Of a stretch of 64,000 bases of DNA, positions 8,725 to 16,273 are shown one piece after another. How positions within the stretch are numbered: position 1 is the first letter of the stretch; every line of letters starts with the position of its first letter. A model generated the notes under the pieces. That model was not told the DNA's origin. It searched no databases and saw only the letters and a list, made by a program, of their open reading frames with translations. The stretch is from Sporosarcina beigongshangi. Its GTDB lineage: Bacteria; Actinomycetota; Actinomycetes; Actinomycetales; Micrococcaceae. The translations under genes were made by a program, and so were the position numbers. Location of the stretch: positions 248,001 through 312,000 of the forward strand of contig NZ_JADHDY010000004.1 of assembly GCF_016820535.1 (NCBI RefSeq). The letters are read 5' to 3'.

Positions 8725-10598
8725 GGCGTTCCTCGCGTAGATTCTGTTTGTGGGTTCAGTGCCGGCCGTGGTTCATAGCTCAGCTGCGCCGTCACGGCCT
8801 GCACGACGGCGTCGGGCATCTTGGCCACCCGGCGGTCGTAGCTGAGCAGGCCGTTGAGCTCGTCTTCGACGTCGGACAGCTGGGTGTAGACAATGGCGGA
8901 CAGCCCGTCGGCGATGGCCGGCACGATCTGCCGCTCATGGAGCCGGGTGAACGCCGCGGCCAGTTCGGCGGCGGTGCGGCAGCGCCGATAGCCGAATTCG
9001 CGCGCGCTGAAGTCGTGTCCCGGCATCCGAAGGCTGTAGCCGCCATATTCAGTGAGCACGACGGCACGCGGGTCCGCCCGCCAGCGCTTCCGCAGCTTGA
9101 ACGGGGTGAAGTAGACATGCAGGCTTTTCAGGTCCCCGCCGCCCTGGTCGTGCCAGCCGCTCGCATGGTCGATGGTGCGGCTGGGATCCAGTCGGCGCAG
9201 TTCAGCCGTGGCTGCGAGCGCGTCGAACTGTCCCCAGGCTTCGTTGAAGGGAACCCACACAGCCAGTGAGGGAACGTTGCGCAGCAGTTCCACGGTGTCG
9301 TGGAGTTCGTCCATGAAATCTGCCCGCCCTGAGGCGTCCGCACGGCCAAACTTCGCGTGCCTGGTGTCGTCCAGGCGCAGGGGCAGCAGCACGGGTGCCG
9401 TGATGACGGGCGCCCGGTAGCTGGTGCCGCCGTTGACCATGTCCTGCCAGACCAGGATGCCCAGGCGGTCGCAGTGGTAGTACCAGCGCAGCGGTTCCAC
9501 CTTGATGTGTTTGCGCAGCATCGTGAAGCCCAGCCGCTTGGCCGTCTCGATGTCGTGGATCATGGCCGCATCCGACGGCGGGGTCAGGTAGCCGTCGGAC
9601 CAGTAGCCCTGGTCCAGCAGCCCGGCGTGGAAGTACGGTTCGCCGTTGAGCAGCAGCCGGGTGGTCCCGGCGGCGTCCGGCCCCGTCCCGAAGGAGCGCA
9701 TGCCGAAGTAGCTCGTGACCCGGTCGTCCCCCAGGACCGCCGCCACGTCGTACAGAAAGGGATCTTCCGGTGTCCAGGGCCGGACCCTGCCCAGGGGGAT
9801 CCTCGTGGCAACGTTGGGCTCCACCTCGAGCGAGGCCAGTTGTCCGGCATCGTCGGCGATGGTCACCAGGGCACGTTCGACGGCGGAATCCGCAGCCGGG
9901 TGCCTGCCTCCCGAGGTGTGCACGGTGACCTCGATGGCTGCACCCGGGAGATCCGGCAGCAAGGTGAGCTTGTCAATGTGCGCCGCAGGCACGGACTCCA
10001 GCCACACGGTCTGCCAGATGCCCGACTGCGCCGTGTACCAGATGCCCCCGCGCTTGAGCTTCTGCTTCCCACGGGAATGGTAGGAGGTGTCGCTGTCGTC
10101 CTGGACATCCACCTGCAGGAGGTGGGGGCCGGCAGGCCCCTGCGCACCGTGCTGCAGCGCCTCGGTGATGTCCAGCGTGAACGGCAGGAAGCCGCCGCGG
10201 TGCCCGCCAACGTCCTGCCCGTTGACGCTCACGGTGCAGCGCTGGTCCACGGCACCGAAGTGCAGCAACACCCGATCCCGGTGGAAGCCGCCGGGGAGCT
10301 CGATGGTGCGCCAGTAATGCAGGGTCTGCCCGGGCTGCAGCTGGCGCCCCACGCCGGACAGCGGGGTTTCCGGGGAGAAGGGCACCAGGATCTCGCCGTC
10401 GGCGGCACCCGGCCCAACGCCGTCGTCCATTCCACCGGAACGCTGCGTGCCCGGGCCGGTGATGGCGTAGTGCCAGCTGCCATTGAGGTTCAGGTAGCTG
10501 TTGCGCACGAGCTGCGGCCGCGGGTATTCCGCCAGCACGGCGTTCGGGTCCAGGATTTCTCCCCAGGGGGTGAGGCGCGGCGGCCGCAGCCCGCTCAT
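8721..10598 (-). CDS. Glycoside hydrolase family 2 protein
   Basis: A 625-residue GH2-type glycosidase with sugar-binding domain (LRPPRLTPWGEILDPN, LNLNGSWHYAIT), an immunoglobulin-like domain and a TIM barrel. The acid/base Glu is in WVPFNEAWGQF and the probable nucleophile in VVLTEYGGYS. There is no signal peptide, so the substrate is cleaved inside the cell after import. The start is ATG 10598, which overlaps the MFS stop (ATGA). A longer frame to 10688 would run through the MFS gene and is rejected. Substrate may be a beta-galactoside, glucuronide or mannoside; the sequence does not decide. Confidence 0.85.
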   Translation of the reverse strand: MSGLRPPRLTPWGEILDPNAVLAEYPRPQLVRNSYLNLNGSWHYAITGPGTQRSGGMDDGVGPGAADGEILVPFSPETPLSGVGRQLQPGQTLHYWRTIELPGGFHRDRVLLHFGAVDQRCTVSVNGQDVGGHRGGFLPFTLDITEALQHGAQGPAGPHLLQVDVQDDSDTSYHSRGKQKLKRGGIWYTAQSGIWQTVWLESVPAAHIDKLTLLPDLPGAAIEVTVHTSGGRHPAADSAVERALVTIADDAGQLASLEVEPNVATRIPLGRVRPWTPEDPFLYDVAAVLGDDRVTSYFGMRSFGTGPDAAGTTRLLLNGEPYFHAGLLDQGYWSDGYLTPPSDAAMIHDIETAKRLGFTMLRKHIKVEPLRWYYHCDRLGILVWQDMVNGGTSYRAPVITAPVLLPLRLDDTRHAKFGRADASGRADFMDELHDTVELLRNVPSLAVWVPFNEAWGQFDALAATAELRRLDPSRTIDHASGWHDQGGGDLKSLHVYFTPFKLRKRWRADPRAVVLTEYGGYSLRMPGHDFSAREFGYRRCRTAAELAAAFTRLHERQIVPAIADGLSAIVYTQLSDVEDELNGLLSYDRRVAKMPDAVVQAVTAQLSYEPRPALNPQTESTRGTP

Positions 10599-11926
10599 GC
10601 CGCAGCCGCCGGGGCGTTGGCGCGGCGCAGGCGCAGCACGGGGATCACGGTAAAAACAGCAACGGCGGCCGCGGCCAGGAAGATCCATGGTGTCGGCACG
10701 GATTTCACCACGCCCAGGTCAACGTAGGTTTCGGCGGCGCCGGCAATGACGGCCGCACCCAGGAAGGGGCCCACGACCATGGGGACCATGATGGCGAAGA
10801 TCATCCGCAGGCCCTGGACATTGCCCACCCGCTCCGGTGGCGTGTAGTCGCGCACCGTGGCGGAAATCGCGGCCACCGTCAGCATGAACCCGGACATCAT
10901 GATGGTTCCGGCCACCATGACCGGGCCCATGCCGCGGGCGAAGAACATGCCCACGAGCCCGATCACCAGGATCGCGGTGGCCGGCAGGACGGAGACGAGC
11001 TTGCCAACCCTGTCAATGATCCGTCCTCCAAGAATGCTCAGCACGGCGGCCGACAACAGGACCACGCCGAGGATGATCGCGTACCCGTCGATCCTCAGGT
11101 ACCGCTGGATGTAGATGATCAGGTAGGGCAGGAACACCTGGGTGCAGGTGCCCACCACCAACCAGGCCGTGAGTGCCCAGTACAGGCGGGGATTCGCGCG
11201 CATGACCGAGGGACGCAGGCCGTGGATGACCGAGCGCAGGTAGCTGTCACCGCTGACCACCATCGTGGGTGAATCGCGGACCATGAACCAGGCGAACACA
11301 CCAATCAAAGCGGTCACCGCGCCAATGATGCCGAAAAAGAGCTTCCAGTTCCCGTCCTGGGTGAGTCCGTCCAGCAGCCCGAAGATCACCAGCATGGACA
11401 ACAGCGGCATGACCGAGAGGACACCTTCCACCCTGCCCCTGTTGGCGGGAACCGTGGACTCGGTGACCCAGGCGTTGAACGCGGCGTCGTTGGCACCCGA
11501 GCCGAAGAAGGACATCACGGCGTCCAGGAGAACGATCGCAATGACGGCCACGACCACGGCATTGGCGGCGGGCAGCAGGGCTGCCGCGGCGCTGGTCTGG
11601 ACAAAACCAAAAGCGGCCGTGCAGGCACCCCACAGGACGTAGCCGGCGGCAATGAAGATGCGGCGGCGCCGGACCCGGTCAGAGGCTGCACCGACCAGGA
11701 ACGTGGCGGCCGTGGCGACGACGGCGCTGGAGGAGACCAGCAGCGCCAGGACGGCCGGGTTGGTGCTGATGGTGTTGTAGACAAACACGTTCAGGTACAT
11801 GTTTTCCACGGTCCAGGCCAGCTGCCCGGCGAAGCCCACCACGATGAGGGCCAACCATGTTCGACTGCCAAGACGGGGTGCGGCCAGGCGGCCCAGCTGT
11901 CCGGCGGCCGGTTGCGTACGACTCAC
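10595..11926 (-). CDS. MFS transporter, probable glycoside importer
   Basis: A 443-residue, 12-helix major facilitator protein; the loop between helices 2 and 3 reads GAASDRVRRRRIF, the MFS signature. It is the first gene of a three-gene operon with an intracellular GH2 glycosidase and a DUF2804 protein, joined by two 4-bp overlaps, which points to uptake of an oligosaccharide or glycoside. Start GTG 11926 is preceded by AAGGGG. A TATCAT -10-like box and a perfect 12-base palindrome lie upstream. Confidence 0.82.
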   Translation of the reverse strand: MSRTQPAAGQLGRLAAPRLGSRTWLALIVVGFAGQLAWTVENMYLNVFVYNTISTNPAVLALLVSSSAVVATAATFLVGAASDRVRRRRIFIAAGYVLWGACTAAFGFVQTSAAAALLPAANAVVVAVIAIVLLDAVMSFFGSGANDAAFNAWVTESTVPANRGRVEGVLSVMPLLSMLVIFGLLDGLTQDGNWKLFFGIIGAVTALIGVFAWFMVRDSPTMVVSGDSYLRSVIHGLRPSVMRANPRLYWALTAWLVVGTCTQVFLPYLIIYIQRYLRIDGYAIILGVVLLSAAVLSILGGRIIDRVGKLVSVLPATAILVIGLVGMFFARGMGPVMVAGTIMMSGFMLTVAAISATVRDYTPPERVGNVQGLRMIFAIMVPMVVGPFLGAAVIAGAAETYVDLGVVKSVPTPWIFLAAAAVAVFTVIPVLRLRRANAPAAAA

Positions 11927-11962
11927 GAAAACCCCTTAATATGATACGGATCACACCAAGGC

Positions 11963-11974
11963 TACCGCGCGGTA
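11963..11974. promoter_or_regulatory. Palindromic operator upstream of MFS-GH2-DUF2804 operon
   Basis: TACCGCGCGGTA is a perfect 12-base palindrome with a central CG, as in LacI-type sugar-operon operators. It sits about 40 bases before the MFS GTG, just upstream of a TATCAT -10 candidate. No LacI gene is adjacent, so the regulator would be elsewhere. Confidence 0.45.
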
Positions 11975-12024
11975 ACATTCCCCCACAGCCGCCGGCGGGC
12001 TTGGCGGGTGCAGGCCGGTCCGGG

Positions 12025-12612
12025 CTACGAGCCGCCGGCCCCCGACGCGGCCGGCACCAGGATCCACAGCGCCTCGACAGGCTTGTCAGTGTGGTTCTCC
12101 CAGCTGTGCGGCTCCCGGCCAGGGAAGGAAAGGGTGTCCCCCGCAGTGAGGTCGTAGGAATCCTGCGTCATGCGCAGCGTCAGTTCACCGCTGATGATGT
12201 GCAGCACGTCCACGTCGCAGTCGACGGCGTAAAGTTCCGATTCGCCCCGGCCAAACGGTGCAATGGTGGCGCCAAGGATCTGCAGGCGCCGCTCGGAACG
12301 GGACGTCAGGAGCCGCTCCACAATGCCCTCCCCACCCAGGGAAATGCGCGGGCCCTCACCGCGGCGGCTCAAGTGGATGTCAGGGGCGGTGAACAGGTCG
12401 CCAATGGATATGGAGAGAACCTGGCACAGCGTCACCAGTGAGGCAACACTGGGAGAGGTCAAATCCCGTTCCACCCGGCTCAGGAAACCCTTGGTGAGCC
12501 CGGTGGCATCGGCCACCTGCTCAATGGTGAGCCGCTGGTCCTGCCGGGCCGCACGGATGCGCGAACCGATGGCCACCGGGTCGGTGCTGGGTTCCAGGGG
12601 CAGGGCTTTCAT
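12025..12612 (-). CDS. XRE-cupin transcriptional regulator
   Basis: A 195-residue regulator: N-terminal helix-turn-helix (IGSRIRAARQDQRLTIEQVA, then GLTKGFLSRVERDLTSPSVAS) and C-terminal cupin (VDVLHIISGELTLRM...TAGDTLSFPGREPHSWENHTDKP). This architecture is that of PuuR-like and related repressors that sense small amines or acids. ATG 12612 was chosen because GAGGAG lies directly upstream; a longer frame begins at 12678. It is divergent from a sodium:solute symporter with a 12-base palindrome between them, so it most likely controls that transporter. Confidence 0.85.
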   Translation of the reverse strand: MKALPLEPSTDPVAIGSRIRAARQDQRLTIEQVADATGLTKGFLSRVERDLTSPSVASLVTLCQVLSISIGDLFTAPDIHLSRRGEGPRISLGGEGIVERLLTSRSERRLQILGATIAPFGRGESELYAVDCDVDVLHIISGELTLRMTQDSYDLTAGDTLSFPGREPHSWENHTDKPVEALWILVPAASGAGGS

Positions 12613-12694
12613 GGGGCTCCTCGCGGGACGCGGCCGCCCCTTGCGTTCAGGCGGCATATTGACTGTAACTACCATCACAGTTTAGCCTAATAGA

Positions 12695-12706
12695 CAACAA
12701 TTGTTG
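12695..12706. promoter_or_regulatory. Operator between XRE-cupin regulator and symporter
   Basis: CAACAATTGTTG is a perfect 12-base palindrome inside an AT-rich divergent promoter region, 60 bases before the symporter ATG. It is the obvious binding site for the adjacent XRE-cupin protein. Confidence 0.6.
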
Positions 12707-12765
12707 CTTTAGAGGCAATTTATTAATTGGGGACCAATCATCAACTTCGCACACGGGAGCAACGC

Positions 12766-14289
12766 ATGGACTTAAACATAGCCATTGTCGTCTTATATTT
12801 GGTGGCCATGCTGGCCTTTGGCTGGTGGGGCAAGTCCCGGACCAAGAACAACAGCGACTTCCTCGTCGCAGGCCGGCGCCTGGGGCCCTTCCTCTACACG
12901 GGCACCATGGCCGCCGTCGTCCTCGGCGGCGCCTCCACCGTGGGCGGTGTGGGCCTCGGCTACAAGTTCGGCATTTCCGGCATGTGGCTCGTGGTGGCCA
13001 TCGGCCTGGGCGTGCTGCTGCTCAGCCTGTTGTTTGCCCCCACACTGCAGAAGTTGAAGATCTACACGGTCTCGCAGATGCTCAGCCTGCGCTACGGCCA
13101 GGAAACCACCAAGATGTCCGGCATCGTGATGCTGGCCTACACGATCATGATCGCGGCAACATCAACCGGCGCCTACGCCACCATCTTTGTGGTGCTCTTC
13201 GGCTGGGACCGCTGGCTCGCCATCGCCATCGGCGGCGTCATTGTGCTGGTCTACTCCACGATCGGCGGCATGTGGTCCATCACCCTGGCCGACCAGGTGC
13301 AGTTCATCATCAAGACAGTGGGCATCTTCCTGCTCATGCTGCCGTTCGCCTGGAACGCCGCCGGCGGCCTGTCCGGCATTCAGGACCGCGTGGAAGCCAG
13401 CTTCTTCCAGTGGGACGGCATCGGCGTGCAGACCATCATCACCTACTTCGTCATCTACACTCTGGGCCTGCTCATCGGCCAGGACATCTGGCAGCGCGTC
13501 TTCACCGCCCGCACCCCGCAGGTGGCACGCTGGGGCGGTGCCTCGGCCGGCATCTACTGCATCCTGTACGGCGTCGCCGGCGCCCTGATCGGCATGGCCG
13601 CCGCTGTCGCACTGCCCAACATTGACGTGGCCAACCTGGGCAAGGACGCCGTCTACGCCGAAGTGGCAACCTACCTGCTGCCCATGGGCATCGGCGGCAT
13701 CGTGATGGCCGCCGCCGTGGCCGCCATGATGTCCACCGCCTCCGGTGCACTGATCGCCGCCGCCACCGTGGCCCGCAAGGACGTTGTCCCGTTCGTGGCC
13801 AGCTGGTTTGGCAAGAAGATCGACACCTCCGACACCTCAAACCCCGAACACGATGTCAACGCCAACCGCTGGTACGTCCTAATTCTCGGCCTGGTCGTCG
13901 TGGGCATCTCGATCGCGCTCAACGACGTCGTGTTTGCCTTGACCATCGCCTACGACATCCTCGTCGGCGGCCTGTTGGTTGCCATCATCGGCGGACTGGT
14001 CTGGAAGCGCGGCACCGGCCTCGGCGCCGCCTGGTCTATGGCCGTGGGCTGCATCGTCACGATCGCCTCGCTGATCCTGTACGCCACCGGAGCCATTGCC
14101 AGCGCCGACGGCATCTACGCCAACGAGCCCATCTACTTCGGCCTGGTGTCCTCGCTCATCGTCTACATTGTGGTGTCCCTGCTGACCCCGCCCACTCCGT
14201 CGCACATCCGCAAGGCCTGGGACGACCGCCTGGCCGCAGCCGCAACGGACTCCAACCCGGATGAGGAAGCCCCCGCACTGGCGAAGTAA
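12766..14289 (+). CDS. Sodium:solute symporter family protein
   Basis: A 507-residue SSS/LeuT-fold transporter with about 13 helices. Typical features are SDFLVAGRRLGPFLYTGTMAAVVLGGASTVG near the start and GIVMAAAVAAMMSTASGALIAAATV in the sodium-site helix. The ATG at 12766 follows GGGAG; an upstream in-frame ATG-like start at 12727 is less likely. The XRE-cupin partner hints at an amine, polyamine or carboxylate substrate. An agmatinase operon lies 8 kb away, so a guanidino compound or polyamine is conceivable, but this is only inference. Confidence 0.85.
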   Translation: MDLNIAIVVLYLVAMLAFGWWGKSRTKNNSDFLVAGRRLGPFLYTGTMAAVVLGGASTVGGVGLGYKFGISGMWLVVAIGLGVLLLSLLFAPTLQKLKIYTVSQMLSLRYGQETTKMSGIVMLAYTIMIAATSTGAYATIFVVLFGWDRWLAIAIGGVIVLVYSTIGGMWSITLADQVQFIIKTVGIFLLMLPFAWNAAGGLSGIQDRVEASFFQWDGIGVQTIITYFVIYTLGLLIGQDIWQRVFTARTPQVARWGGASAGIYCILYGVAGALIGMAAAVALPNIDVANLGKDAVYAEVATYLLPMGIGGIVMAAAVAAMMSTASGALIAAATVARKDVVPFVASWFGKKIDTSDTSNPEHDVNANRWYVLILGLVVVGISIALNDVVFALTIAYDILVGGLLVAIIGGLVWKRGTGLGAAWSMAVGCIVTIASLILYATGAIASADGIYANEPIYFGLVSSLIVYIVVSLLTPPTPSHIRKAWDDRLAAAATDSNPDEEAPALAK

Positions 14290-14368
14290 CTCTCATTGAT
14301 GGGCCCCGCGCCCGGGGACCCGCACCGCTGACGCGCCAGTGTCCCCGGCGCGGGAGGGCACGGGGTGC

Positions 14369-14412
14369 GACGGCGTCAGGTTCCGTAATATATTTCGGCT
14401 CCTGACGCCGTC
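14369..14412. repeat. Long hairpin with internal palindrome upstream of riboswitch
   Basis: GACGGCGTCAGG (14369-14380) and CCTGACGCCGTC (14401-14412) are perfect 12-base inverted arms. The 20-base loop holds CCGTAATATATTTCGG (14383-14398), palindromic except for one pair, with a TAATAT -10-like hexamer. It could be a terminator for the symporter, a regulatory site, or the promoter of the downstream riboswitch transcript. Confidence 0.6.
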
Positions 14413-14439
14413 GTACTTTAACGACGTAGAGTGGGAACA

Positions 14440-14540
14440 GCTTCAAGAGATGCGGTGCCAAGCTCCGACTGGCCGCACACCAACCCCATGCTTCACGGGT
14501 GGTTCGGATGAGGAAGCGGCCGTCGGGGACCTCCGACGGC
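14440..14540 (+). promoter_or_regulatory. SAM-I/SAM-IV clan riboswitch candidate with expression-platform hairpin
   Basis: The leader folds like an S-adenosylmethionine aptamer. P1 is GCTTC (14440-14444) with GAAGC (14513-14517). P2 is TGCG/CGCA plus GCCA/TGGC enclosing loop AGCTCCGAC. P3 is ACC..CCC with GGG.GGT. The P2 loop TCCGA (14464-14468) can pair with TCGGA (14504-14508), the pseudoknot seen in SAM-I and SAM-IV. Conserved pieces TCAAGAGA, GACTGGCC and GATGAG match S-box-type consensus. Immediately after comes GCCGTCGG (14519-14526) pairing CCGACGGC (14533-14540), placed just before the ribosome binding site, suggesting control of translation or termination. The assignment is by eye, without a covariance search. 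Confidence 0.65.
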
Positions 14541-14563
14541 AAGAGCAAGAGAAGGTTCAAGCC

Positions 14564-14848
14564 ATGTCATCCTCCGTCATCGCCCCCTCAATTCGCCCGG
14601 CCGCCGCACACACCAGTGGAATTTCCGTGCTGCCCGCCGTCGACGTCAACCTGGGTGCCGTCACTTTTCTCACCCCGAACGGGCACCGCGCCTACTGGTC
14701 ACCGAATCCGGACCTACTGGTGTCCGCGCTGACCCAGGCCGTCCGCCCGGCACGCTGGATTCCGGCGATCAGCACCCTCGTGATCACGGTGGCGCAGACC
14801 GGGGTGCCGGCCGGACGCGGCATCGGCTTCAAGCTGGAAGCCTACTAG
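14564..14848 (+). CDS. Unknown 94-aa protein under SAM-type riboswitch
   Basis: I do not recognise this protein. It begins MSSSVIAPSIRPAAAHTSG and contains VNLGAVTFLTPNGHRAYWS and VRPARWIPAISTLVITVAQT; the end is GRGIGFKLEAY. There is no clear signal peptide, membrane helix or metal motif. Coding is supported by very high G/C at third codon positions, a GAGAAGG ribosome binding site 8 bases before the ATG, and the structured leader. If the leader is a SAM riboswitch, the protein should be connected with methionine or SAM homeostasis, since all characterised targets of that clan are. It is monocistronic: the next gene is on the other strand. Confidence 0.75.
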   Translation: MSSSVIAPSIRPAAAHTSGISVLPAVDVNLGAVTFLTPNGHRAYWSPNPDLLVSALTQAVRPARWIPAISTLVITVAQTGVPAGRGIGFKLEAY

Positions 14849-14908
14849 GCACCTCCGCGGGGCGGACCCTTGCCTGGCGCGGCGCGGCCGTTGCGCGCAC
14901 GTCCGGCC

Positions 14909-15283
14909 CTAGAAGTACGGGCGGGTGATGAGCTCCAGTCCGTGGCCGGCAGGGTCCAGGAAGTAAACGCCACGGCCGCCGTGTTCGGTGTTCGTTTCAC
15001 CTGCCCGCGTCAGCTGCGGGTCGGCCCAGTACTCGATGGCATCCTCTGTGAAGCGGCTGAGTGCGCGGTCAAAGTGCGCCTCGTCCACCAGAAATGCGTA
15101 GTGCTGCATCTGGATTTCGACCGGCGGCTGGGCAAACTGGAGCATGACCCCGCCGGCCACTGTGATGTTGGTGAACGGGCCCCAGGACCGTGCGGGCTCG
15201 GCTTCCAGGATGTCGCAGTAGAAGCGGGCCGACACGTTCCTGTCTTTGGCCGCGATGATGGTGTGGTTAAAAGTTGCTGGCAT
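14909..15283 (-). CDS. VOC-superfamily (glyoxalase-like) protein
   Basis: A 124-residue vicinal-oxygen-chelate protein with two beta-alpha-beta-beta-beta units: TFNHTIIAAKDRNVSARFYCDIL opens the first, and HYAFLVDEAHFDRAL with RGVYFLDPAGHGLELITR the second. The candidate metal ligands are the His near position 7 (FNHTI), the His in MQHYAF and the Glu in GLELIT. Family members include glyoxalases, dioxygenases and antibiotic-binding proteins; nothing here decides which. It lies 186 bases downstream of the lipoyl-domain gene, so co-transcription is possible but not obvious. Confidence 0.8.
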   Translation of the reverse strand: MPATFNHTIIAAKDRNVSARFYCDILEAEPARSWGPFTNITVAGGVMLQFAQPPVEIQMQHYAFLVDEAHFDRALSRFTEDAIEYWADPQLTRAGETNTEHGGRGVYFLDPAGHGLELITRPYF

Positions 15284-15469
15284 GGTGTTTTCCCCTTCGC
15301 TTGGTGTGTGTGGCCCGCCATGCGGCGCGGTTCGCCGCGGGCGGGCTGGGTGCAGCAGCGGGAAGGAGGTGCCCGGCTCCGGGCGGCGTTCAGTGGCCGG
15401 CCGGCTGGCCGATCCGTGTGTGGCGCGAGGCCGATCCGGTAATCACCGGTTCAGCATACACCTGCACAT

Positions 15470-15706
15470 TTATGGCCGGGGATTGACGACGGCGATGAGC
15501 CCGCCTTGTGCGACTTCGTCACCCTCGGCAACCGCCCACCTCAAGGTGCCGGCGATTGGGGTGTTGATTTCGGCGTCGAACTTTTCAACTGTGACCTCGG
15601 CGATGATTTGGTAAGCGGCGACTGTGCCGCCGTTGGGGGCCCGCCATTCAACCAGGATGCCGGGCTCCGAGGGGTCTCCGCTCATGTGGGGAAACAGGAT
15701 GTCCAT
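15470..15706 (-). CDS. Stand-alone lipoyl/biotinyl-attachment domain
   Basis: A 78-residue protein that is just one lipoyl/biotinyl carrier domain: VEWRAPNGGTVAAYQIIAEVTVEKFDAEINTPIAGTLRW followed by EGDEVAQGGLIAVV. The modifiable Lys is in VEKFDAE at the hairpin turn, as in E2 lipoyl domains (biotin carriers usually have MKM). No E2 catalytic domain, carboxylase or lipoate ligase is adjacent. Start ATG 15706 follows AAGGCGG; the longer frame to 16015 overlaps the next gene and is a shadow. Function as a free swinging-arm carrier is unknown. Confidence 0.75.
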   Translation of the reverse strand: MDILFPHMSGDPSEPGILVEWRAPNGGTVAAYQIIAEVTVEKFDAEINTPIAGTLRWAVAEGDEVAQGGLIAVVNPRP

Positions 15707-15843
15707 GCCGCACCGCCTTTTGGTCTGCGTGCCCGGACGGGGCCCGCATCCACAGCTTATGTGAAGTCGGCCGCCCCGGGAACGGTGCGCGCCGTGCGGA
15801 CGGACCGGCGCCGCGTTGGTGCGGCCTTGGCCCGTGCACCAGC

Positions 15844-16077
15844 TCAGGCCCGGGCTGCTGCCTTCTTCTTGATGGAGGTGCTGGCGGCGGTGGTCCCGGC
15901 GACGAGGGCGGCTGCAACGCTCGATGCCATGACCACCATGCCGGCGCTGTCCTGAACCAGGCCCGCAATGACCAGTGCCGCCATGGATGCGAGCCCGGCG
16001 GCCATGCCGGCCCACAGGATGCGGATGGAGTAGTACTCGGGGGTCTTGGCCTGTGCTGCGGCGTTCGTGGTGTTCAC
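15844..16077 (-). CDS. Small two-helix membrane protein, unknown
   Basis: A 77-residue protein with two hydrophobic stretches (ILWAGMAAGLASMAALVIAGL and AGMVVMASSVAAALVAGTTAA) and a basic C-terminus ending SIKKKAAARA. No family recognised. Good codon bias supports coding. It is divergent from the ferritin/VIT gene, and a GAAAGTACTTTC palindrome lies in the promoter region between them. Confidence 0.6.
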   Translation of the reverse strand: MNTTNAAAQAKTPEYYSIRILWAGMAAGLASMAALVIAGLVQDSAGMVVMASSVAAALVAGTTAASTSIKKKAAARA

Positions 16078-16124
16078 GGTGGTCTCCTTGGCTGGGATTG
16101 CTTGCTTCGTTGACTCAACTATAC

Positions 16125-16156
16125 GAAAGTACTTTCCGTTGCGTCAAGTACTTTCT
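16125..16156. promoter_or_regulatory. GAAAGTACTTTC operator with second half-copy
   Basis: GAAAGTACTTTC (16125-16136) is a perfect 12-base palindrome; a second AAGTACTTTC lies at 16147-16156, about two helical turns away. They sit between the small membrane protein and the ferritin/VIT gene, 48 bases from the former's ATG and about 120 from the latter's, so the former is the likelier target. No regulator is adjacent. Confidence 0.55.
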
Positions 16157-16273
16157 AAAAGTTTCCGATCTGCCTGTTTTTTCCGGTGCGCCGAAACTAT
16201 TTCACGAGGGAACCCGGCCGAAAATCCGCGCCGATCCGCGCTACAGTGGGGGCTGACTTTGAGGAGCACGAAC

